Both the position numbers and the translations under genes were made by a program. The notes beneath the pieces are model-generated. The model was not told the origin of the DNA. It was given only the letters and a program-made list of their open reading frames with translations, and ran no database searches. Below are positions 54,181-62,800 of a DNA stretch of 64,000 bases, one piece after another. The stretch is from Chryseobacterium ureilyticum. GTDB lineage: Bacteria > Bacteroidota > Bacteroidia > Flavobacteriales > Weeksellaceae. The DNA is taken from assembly GCF_900156735.1 (NCBI RefSeq), contig NZ_FTOL01000001.1, forward strand, positions 806,001 through 870,000. Reading direction: 5' to 3'. The stretch's first letter is position 1, and each line of letters begins with the position of its first letter.

Positions 54181-55115
54181 AGAGAATTAATAAAATTATT
54201 CTACTACTGGTAGTACTATTCTTTTATGGTTGTAAAGAGCAAAATGAAAATCAAAATCCGGCTCCTGTAATACAAGACACTCAAACAAAAAAATCACATT
54301 TTGAGCTGCAAAAAAAAGTGTCTAATAATGGCAATGTTTTTCAATATGCGGACATGATATTTGAGATAAAATCAAAAGAAGAATTATATGATATATTAAT
54401 AAATAATGATGAATTTTTTACGGAGATAATTTTAGATAGTCCGGATTTAAATATCTGGTATTATAAATACAATGAAGATAGGATTATTTTATTGGAAGGT
54501 AATGATTATTATGGCTCTTCTTTTTATGCATATCATCTGATCAATAATAACCTTTTTTATCTTGGTGATTTTACAATACAGCAACTTAACATTGAGAATG
54601 AAAAACCGTATAAAAAGGAGTTTGAAATAAATATTGAAAAAGATAAAGTAATTATACAGGCATTATTAAATGGCAAACCATCAATAAAAAATGCGTATAA
54701 GGATCACGTAAACCAAATAAGAAAAAAAGACCTTTCAATAAATCCACAAATAGTGGGAAACTTGGCTGTTAAATGGCTAGGAAAATATCATACAACCCTG
54801 ACTAATGATAAGAAAAGTACAGATAGTAGAGATACAGATACTGTGGAGTTAATTATTAAAAAAGATTCTGTAGTTTTTCATGTTGACAGATATTGGGGAG
54901 AATATAATTATCTACTTCGGGCGTCAGAAGTAGAAAACGGCATTAAACTGACTTTTGATAAAGTACTGGATGGGGATGTAACTGATGTATTACAAAAGAC
55001 TAACGATTTTGGAAGATTGTTCTTTGATGGGAAGAATTACTATTGGCAATGTCCTTACCTTGATATGTATTACAATAATAATAACAAAAAATATGTACTT
55101 AATAAAATGAAGTAA
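54171..55115 (+). CDS. Lipoprotein, immunity candidate 1
   Basis: A 314-residue protein with the lipobox FYGC (Cys 21). Its ATG overlaps the effector end by 10 bases, the tightest coupling in the module, which points to the cognate immunity protein, displayed in the periplasm where the toxin acts. The C-terminal 110 residues begin KWLGKYHTTLTND and contain VELIIKKDSVVFHVDRYWG, a pattern shared loosely with immunity candidate 3 and like lysozyme-inhibitor domains of the DUF5991 sort. The N-terminal half is unrecognised. Confidence 0.7.
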   Translation: MEIKRINKIILLLVVLFFYGCKEQNENQNPAPVIQDTQTKKSHFELQKKVSNNGNVFQYADMIFEIKSKEELYDILINNDEFFTEIILDSPDLNIWYYKYNEDRIILLEGNDYYGSSFYAYHLINNNLFYLGDFTIQQLNIENEKPYKKEFEINIEKDKVIIQALLNGKPSIKNAYKDHVNQIRKKDLSINPQIVGNLAVKWLGKYHTTLTNDKKSTDSRDTDTVELIIKKDSVVFHVDRYWGEYNYLLRASEVENGIKLTFDKVLDGDVTDVLQKTNDFGRLFFDGKNYYWQCPYLDMYYNNNNKKYVLNKMK

Positions 55116-55216
55116 TTGTTAAAAATTAGGAACTATACGAATCGGGAAATGAAAAAGACCTAATTTCAACACTCATCATCCTTTGTTATCACCAATCTTT
55201 ATACTGAACAATTAAA

Positions 55217-55904
55217 ATGAAAAATAAAGTAAAGAGACTATCATATATTATCTTCTTGATGTACATGGTAAGTTCCTGTCAGTCAAAAGAACAGAAACCA
55301 TTAAATAAAAGTAATATATCATATGAATCCAATAATCATGAGCCTAATCTATTTATTAGTGAAAAAAGATTAGAAGTTATTGAAAAAAGATCTGATAAAC
55401 CCAAACCAAAGTCATGCACATTAGATAATCTTTCTGCTCAATATAGTTTTATATGGAAAGCAACAGCATATTCCAATGAAAACGATCAGGAATACCCTAC
55501 ATCAGCATTGATCATTATAAAAAATAAGCAAAATGGTAAAGAGCAGGAGATTTATTTTGAACCTAATTCATGGACATCTTATAAAGATTTGACTTGTAAT
55601 GAATTGGTTGTGAAAGATTTTAATTTTGATGGACTTGAAGATATTGCAATAGTATGGGAAGGGCGGAAATGCAGGAAAAATATATGAGTATTATTTTCAG
55701 GATAAAAATGGTGCTTTTTCACCAGTGGAGTCTTTTCCTTTACAACATGGGATGCTTGCTGAAGAATTTGATGCAGCCCATAAAACGATTACAACTCGAA
55801 GTATTGTAGGATGTTGCCATGCAAATATCAATACCTATAAGCTTAACCCTAATGGAAGCTGGGAATCTCTTTCAGAACAAAAAGAAATAAAACAGAATAA
55901 ATGA
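55217..55904 (+). pseudogene. XAC2610-like lipoprotein, frameshifted (immunity candidate 2)
   Basis: Starts as a lipoprotein (VSSC lipobox, Cys 21). The frame reads VVKDFNFDGLEDIAIVWEG and then breaks at about 55661-55664; one base too many in GGG. In the shifted frame the typical continuation follows (GGNAGKIYEYYFQDKNGAF, then SIVGCCHANINTY) to a stop at 55904 that overlaps the next ATG. The in-frame product ends early at 55687. The pattern is that of XAC2610-related proteins, known to inhibit a peptidoglycan-hydrolase effector in Xanthomonas. Start-stop coupling to the next gene shows the full length was once real. Confidence 0.72.
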
Positions 55905-56467
55905 TAAAATATCTATGGATACTGGTCACTTTGGGAATGTTTTCTTGTATAAAAGATAGAACAGTAAAAAATAAGAGTTCAAAGGATTCTGTACCATTAA
56001 TGGGTAGAAATATTAGTAATGTTGAGATCGAAAATAATGATTCATTGAGTGAAAATGAATTGGAAGGAGAAGAAGAATTTATATCAGAAAAATTGTTTCA
56101 AAAATGGAAAGGAGAGTATCGTTACTTTTTCCAATATATAGATCATAATGGGATATCATCAGATTTGAAAGCTAATATTAATTTAATAAAATCAGATAGC
56201 TGTGTTTTTGAAAGTTGGTTTGAAGATCCAAATGATGAACAGCATAATAAAAATGGGTACTTAAAAATGCTTGGACATATATATGTTTCAGATGATAAAA
56301 ATCTTAAGATTATTTTTTTAGAAAATACCATATTAAACGGTGGATCTCCTAATTTGGATCCGGTTTTTACATTGATAAATAAAAAGAACCAGTTTTATAT
56401 TGAAAGTTTTTTGACCTCTCCTCCTCACAACGGAATCATCGAAATGCCAATACAGAAAACAAAATAG
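55901..56467 (+). CDS. Lipoprotein, immunity candidate 3
   Basis: A 188-residue protein with the lipobox MFSC (Cys 16). After an acidic linker (residues 30-65) the domain starts KWKGEYRYFFQYID and has INLIKSDSCVFESWF, the same order as the end of immunity candidate 1, so both may be lysozyme-inhibitor-like. Its ATG overlaps the stop of the restored XAC2610-like frame by four bases. Last gene of the module, followed by a bidirectional terminator. Confidence 0.68.
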   Translation: MIKYLWILVTLGMFSCIKDRTVKNKSSKDSVPLMGRNISNVEIENNDSLSENELEGEEEFISEKLFQKWKGEYRYFFQYIDHNGISSDLKANINLIKSDSCVFESWFEDPNDEQHNKNGYLKMLGHIYVSDDKNLKIIFLENTILNGGSPNLDPVFTLINKKNQFYIESFLTSPPHNGIIEMPIQKTK

Positions 56468-56501
56468 GATAATTCTAAAACTTTAATCTGTTCAAAATAC
56501 A

Positions 56502-56528
56502 AAAGAGCTGTCACAATGACAGCTCTTT
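56502..56528. terminator. Bidirectional terminator after the effector module
   Basis: Perfect 12-bp arms AAAGAGCTGTCA/TGACAGCTCTTT with a 3-base loop, between the convergent immunity and HAD genes. Confidence 0.85.
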
Positions 56529-56537
56529 ATTTATGGG

Positions 56538-57459
<922 letters not shown>

Positions 57460-59583
57460 CTACAAAATCATACTCAGCTGCACTCTTTTTCTAGCCTCAT
57501 CCACTTCCGTTACCTTCACTCTTACATGTTGATGAAGTTTCACCACCTCATTTACATCCGATACAAAACCATCCTTCAGCTGCGAAATATGAACTAAACC
57601 ACTTTCTTTGATTCCGAGGTCTACAAAGCATCCGAAAGCCGTTATATTATTAACAATTCCTGGTAAGATCATACCTGCTTTTAAATCCTTAATGCTTTTT
57701 ACATTAGGATCAAACTCAAATACTTTAGCTGCTTTTCTTGGATCTAAGCCCGGTTTTTCAAGCTCTTTTAAAATATCTTTGATTCCTAAAATTCCTATTT
57801 CTTCTGTAATATAGCTTTCAGGTTGTACCAAAGCAATTTTATCCTTATTGGCAATCAGTTCATTGGTTTTAATGCCTAAATCTTTAGCCATTTTCTCTAC
57901 AATTCCATATGCCTCAGGGTGAACGGCAGAATTATCCAACGGATTTTTTGAATTGGCAATTTTCACAAATGCCGCTGCCTGCTGAAATGCTTTTTCGCCA
58001 AGCCTTGGTACCTTTTTAAGCTGTTTTCTGTCTTCAAAAGCTCCGTTTTCAGCGCGGTAATTCACAATATTTTCAGCCATTTTCTCACCGATTCCGGAAA
58101 CATAGCTAAGCAGAGATTTACTTGCCGTATTAAGATTGATTCCTACAGAGTTTACACATTTCATTACCGTAGAATCCAGTTCATTTTTCAATTGAGTCTG
58201 ATCCACATCATGCTGGTATTGTCCCACACCAATAGATTTAGGGTCAATTTTTACCAGTTCAGCCAACGGATCAGAAAGTCTTCTTCCGATAGAAACCGCA
58301 CCACGTACCGTTACATCATAGGTTGGAAATTCATCCCTTGCAATTTTACTGGCTGAATAAACAGATGCGCCCGCTTCAGAAACCACAAACACCTGTAAAG
58401 GTTTATCAAAAGCTATTTTCTTGATGAAAAATTCCGTTTCACGGCTTGCTGTTCCGTTTCCGATAGAGATCGCTTCAATATTATAAGCATTTACCATGGA
58501 ACGGATTTTTTTCATTGCCATTCCGCTTTCATTCTGGGGAGCGTGAGGGTAGAGGGTCTCATTATGAAGGAGATCACCTTTTTCATCCAGGCAGACTACC
58601 TTGCAGCCACTTCTGTAACCGGGATCAATTGCCAGAATCCTTTTTTCACCTAAAGGAGGAGCCAAAAGTAGTTGACTCAGATTCTCAGAGAAGATCTCAA
58701 TCGCTTTTTTATCAGCCTTTTCTTTTGCCTCCTGTAAAGCCTCATTGGAAATGGCAGGTTCTAAAAGTCTTTTATAACTGTCCTTTATCGCTAAAGCGAT
58801 CTGATCAGAACTTTCATTATCAGATTTAATAATCGCTTTTTCAATAAAATCAATAGCCTCTTCTTTATCAATTCCCACATTTACTTTTACAAAGCCTTCC
58901 GCCTCTGCTCTTAACATGGCAAGAAGCCTGTGAGAAGGAGTTCTGCTGAGGTTTTCTTCCCATTCAAAGTACTGGGAGAACTTCTGTGCATCTTCCTCAT
59001 CTTTTTTAGCTTTAACAACCTTTGAAGTGATCCCTGCTTTACGTTGGTACAGTCTTCGTAGATTTTTACGGACATACATATTCTCATTGATCCATTCCGC
59101 CATGATATCCCTTGCTCCCTGAAGTGCTTCCTCTTCCGATGGAACGTCATTGTTCAGGTATTTTGAAGCAAGAAAATGAACCTCATTGTTTTTCTGGCTC
59201 ATGATGATCTTAGCGAGAGGTTCCAGTCCTTTTTCCTTAGCCGTATCAGCCTTGGTTTTTCTGCGCTTTTTGAAGGGTAAATATAAATCTTCCAGCTCCT
59301 GAATATCAAAGCTTTCTTCAATTCTTTGCTGGAGTTCCGGTGTTAAAGCATTTTGCTCTTCTATAGATTTTAAAATAGATTCTTTTCGCTTTACAATCTC
59401 TTCAAACTGTTTACTGATCTTTGAGATTTGCTCGATCTGCGTTTCATCAAGATTTCCTGTTTTATCTTTTCGGTAACGGGAAATAAAAGGAATAGTACAG
59501 TCTTCGGCTAATAATTGTAACGTATTGTTGATGCTCTTCTCAGAAATATTGAGCTGCTTCTGTATAAATTCTACGGTCGTCAT
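57460..59583 (-). CDS. tex: Tex-family RNA-binding protein (S1 domain)
   Basis: About 707 residues. Order: N-terminal helix-turn-helix bundle (MTTVEFIQKQLNISEKS), a YqgF/RNase H-like domain (ILAIDPGYRSGCKVVCLDEKG), a helix-hairpin-helix pair (CVNSVGINLNTASKSLLSYV, VSGIGEKMAENIVNYR, VPRLGEKAFQQAAAF) and a C-terminal S1 domain (GCFVDLGIKESGLVHISQL). It binds nucleic acids and affects transcription. I place the start at 59583, not at 59754: the extra 57 residues are not Tex-like and their DNA is the tracrRNA gene. Confidence 0.93.
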   Translation of the reverse strand: MTTVEFIQKQLNISEKSINNTLQLLAEDCTIPFISRYRKDKTGNLDETQIEQISKISKQFEEIVKRKESILKSIEEQNALTPELQQRIEESFDIQELEDLYLPFKKRRKTKADTAKEKGLEPLAKIIMSQKNNEVHFLASKYLNNDVPSEEEALQGARDIMAEWINENMYVRKNLRRLYQRKAGITSKVVKAKKDEEDAQKFSQYFEWEENLSRTPSHRLLAMLRAEAEGFVKVNVGIDKEEAIDFIEKAIIKSDNESSDQIALAIKDSYKRLLEPAISNEALQEAKEKADKKAIEIFSENLSQLLLAPPLGEKRILAIDPGYRSGCKVVCLDEKGDLLHNETLYPHAPQNESGMAMKKIRSMVNAYNIEAISIGNGTASRETEFFIKKIAFDKPLQVFVVSEAGASVYSASKIARDEFPTYDVTVRGAVSIGRRLSDPLAELVKIDPKSIGVGQYQHDVDQTQLKNELDSTVMKCVNSVGINLNTASKSLLSYVSGIGEKMAENIVNYRAENGAFEDRKQLKKVPRLGEKAFQQAAAFVKIANSKNPLDNSAVHPEAYGIVEKMAKDLGIKTNELIANKDKIALVQPESYITEEIGILGIKDILKELEKPGLDPRKAAKVFEFDPNVKSIKDLKAGMILPGIVNNITAFGCFVDLGIKESGLVHISQLKDGFVSDVNEVVKLHQHVRVKVTEVDEARKRVQLSMIL

Positions 59584-59676
59584 TGTTCTGTTTTTCGGAT
59601 AGCTAAAATAGGGTTTTGAAGTGAGAAAAGGTAGAATAGTTCTCCTGAAATTTACGAATTGAAAAAGTAGGATAAT

Positions 59677-59760
59677 AAAAATCCCCCGTATTGGAAGACG
59701 AGGGGGCTTAAATGTTTTCACAACGGAATAATCCTTATTGTGAATTGCTTTCAAAATTAT
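59677..59760 (-). ncRNA. tracrRNA of the type II-C CRISPR system
   Basis: On the minus strand the order is: -7 box TATATTTG (59766-59773), then from about 59760 an anti-repeat TTTTGAAAGCAATTCACAAT (59737-59756), a small hairpin AAGGATTATTCC (59726-59737), the GTTGTGAAAACATTTA segment, and a terminator with CCCCC/GGGGG arms (59683-59687, 59702-59706, extended by CGT/ACG) followed by a U-run (59677-59681). This matches, as remembered, tracrRNAs of Bacteroidota II-C loci, and the anti-repeat is complementary to their typical repeat start GTTGTGAATTGCTTTCAAAA. It lies 100 bases upstream of cas9, divergent. Length about 84 bases, ends inferred. Confidence 0.85.
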
Positions 59761-59765
59761 TAGTA

Positions 59766-59773
59766 CAAATATA
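59766..59773 (-). promoter_or_regulatory. -7 element of the tracrRNA gene
   Basis: TATATTTG on the minus strand matches TAnnTTTG, with the predicted start about 6 bases on, at the edge of the anti-repeat. Confidence 0.6.
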
Positions 59774-59860
59774 GAAGAAAAAATCTTTTAGGTGATTACG
59801 GGAATCCTCATTTTAAATATTTTTTTTATTTCTATTTTTATAAGGTATCTAAAATTAATA

Positions 59861-62800
59861 ATGATGATTAAAAATATACTTGGATTAGATTTGGGAACCA
59901 ACTCCATTGGCTGGGCATTGATCAGACAAGATTTTGAAAATAAGTATGGAGAAATTCTTGGAATGGGAAGTAGGATTATTCCGATGGATCAAAAAGTTCT
60001 TGGAGAATTTGGTTCTGGAAATTCGGTTTCGCAAACTGCTGACAGAACAAAATACAGAGGAGTGAGAAGACTACGTGAAAGATTCCTTTTGCGAAGAGAA
60101 AGACTTCATAGAGTTTTAAATGTTCTGAATTTTTTACCTATACATTATGCTTCTCAGATAGATTTTGAAAAGAGGTTTGGAAAGTTTAGGGAAGAAACAG
60201 AACCTAAACTGGTATATAATAACGATGGATTTATTTTTAAAAATTCGTTTGGAGAAATGCTTGTTGATTTTAAAAAGCATCAACCACAGCATTTAGAAAA
60301 TGATAAAAAAATTCCTTATGACTGGACGATCTATTATTTACGTAACAAAGCCCTAACTCAAAAAATAGAGAAAGAGGAATTAGCCTGGATTCTTTTGAAT
60401 TTTAATCAAAAACGTGGTTATTATCAGTTGCGTGGTGAGGAAGAAGAAGAGAATCCGAATAAACTGGTTGAGTTTTATTCTTTGAAAATTGTAGATGTTT
60501 TAGCGGATGAACCTCAAAAAGGGAAATCAGATATTTGGTATTCTTTAGTTTTGGAAAATGGCTGGATTTATAGACGCTCAAGCAAAACACCATTGTTCGA
60601 CTGGAAAGATAAAACGAGAGATTTTATTGTTACGACTGATTTGCATGAGGATGGTAGTATTAAAACAGATAAAGACGGGAATGAAAAAAGAAGTTTCCGT
60701 GCGCCGAGTGAAAACGACTGGACACTTGTAAAGAAAAAGACCGAACAGGAAATAGAAAAATCTCATAAAACTGTTGGGACATACATTTATGAAACGCTTC
60801 TTCATAATCCAAAACAAAAAATTAAAGGAAAACTGGTTCGCACCATTGAGAGAAAATTCTATAAAGATGAGCTGAAACAGATTTTGGAAAAACAAAAAGA
60901 ATTTCATACTGAATTACAAAATGATGATTTGTATAGCGATTGTGTGCGTGAATTATATCGAAATAATGAAGCCCATCAATTGACTTTAAGTAAAAAAGAT
61001 TTTGTTCATCTTTTTATCGAGGACATTATTTTTTATCAAAGACCTTTAAGAAGTCAGAAATCATCCATTTCAAATTGTACATTGGAGTATAGAAGATATA
61101 AAGATAAACATGGGGTGGAACATACACAATATCTCAAAGCAATTCCGAAGTCTAATCCATATTATCAGGAATTTCGTATCTGGCAATGGATGTACAATCT
61201 GAATATTTATAAAAGAGATGATGATACCAACGTTACAAAAGAGTTTTTAAATTCGACAGAAGATTTTGAAAATCTATTTGACTTTCTAAATAACAGAAAA
61301 GAAGTTGAGCAAAAAGCGTTACTGAAACATTTTAAATTAAATGAAAAAACACATCGTTGGAATTTTGTAGAAGATAAAAAATACCCTTGCAACGAAAGCA
61401 AAACAATGATTTCATCACGGTTGGATAAAGTTGAAAATATTTCTGAAAACTTTCTAACGAGCGAAATTGAACATAAGATTTGGCATATCATCTATTCTGT
61501 CAACGATAAAATTGAGTATGAAAAGGCATTAAAATCTTTTGCTAATAAAAATAATCTGGATGAAGTTTCTTTCTTTGAAGCTTTTAAAAAATTCCCACCT
61601 TTTAAAAACGAATATGGTTCTTTCTCTGAGAAAGCCATTAAAAAATTATTGCCTTTGATGCGAGTTGGTAAATATTGGGATGAGGATGAAATTGTAAAAA
61701 ACAGCGACACGTATTTTAAAAATATTGGAGATTTATTAGGAAATATTGCACGGAAAGAAGAAAATATTTCCGATGAAGATAGAAAGAAATATAACAAGAC
61801 AGTCAATCTAAAACTTCGTGAAGAATTGGAGATTTTTCAGGATGCAGAAATAGCTTCTTTTCAAAAGTTAAGATTGCACATAGCACAATATCTGGTTTAT
61901 GGGAGACATTCGGAAGCATCTATAATAGGCAAGTGGAATTCTGCTGATGATCTGGAAGAGTTCTTAAAAGAGTTTAAACAACACTCACTTCGTAACCCGA
62001 TTGTTGAGCAGATCATTACCGAAACTTTACGTGTGGTAAAAGATATTTGGATGAAATACGGAAATGGAGCAAAAGACTTCTTTAACGAAATTCATATCGA
62101 GTTAGGGCGTGAGATGAAGCTTCCTGCTGAAGATAGAAAGAAATTAACGAGCCAAATTTCTGAAAATGAAAATACAAATCTTCGTATCAAAGCTTTATTG
62201 GCTGAAATGATGAATGATAGTTCGGTAGAAAATGTTCGCCCATTTTCACCGATGCAACAAGAGATTTTAAAAATATATGAAGATGGAGTCTTGAACTCAG
62301 GTATTGAAATTGAAGATGAATATCTGAAAATCAGTAAAACTGCTCAACCTTCATCTTCTGATTTAAAAAGATATAAACTTTGGCTGGAACAAAAATACAA
62401 ATCGCCTTATACAGGACAAATTATTCCGTTAAATAAACTGTTCACACCAGAATATGAAATTGAACATATTATTCCTAAAAGCCGATATTTTGATGACAGT
62501 TTCAGTAATAAAATTATTTGTGAGGCTGCAGTTAATAAATTGAAAGATAATTATATAGGGCTTGGGTTTATTAAGCAATTTGCAGGGACTATTGTTGAAC
62601 TTGGTTTCGGGAAAAATGTAAAAGTTTTTGAAATAGAAGAATATGAAGATTTCATTAAAAAACATTATGCTAATAATCGAGGTAAGAGAAATAAGCTTTT
62701 ATTAGAAGAGATTCCTGAAAAAATGATTGAACGCCAGCTGAATGATACCCGTCATATCAGTAAGTATGTATCAGGTGTGCTTTCTAATATTGTGAGAGTG

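Noticed and set aside
58515..58829. 104-codon plus-strand frame inside tex
   Set aside because: Antisense shadow of the conserved Tex RNase H-like region.
59584..59754. N-terminal extension of Tex by 57 residues
   Set aside because: Not Tex-like; the DNA holds the tracrRNA gene with its terminator, and a good ATG lies at 59583.
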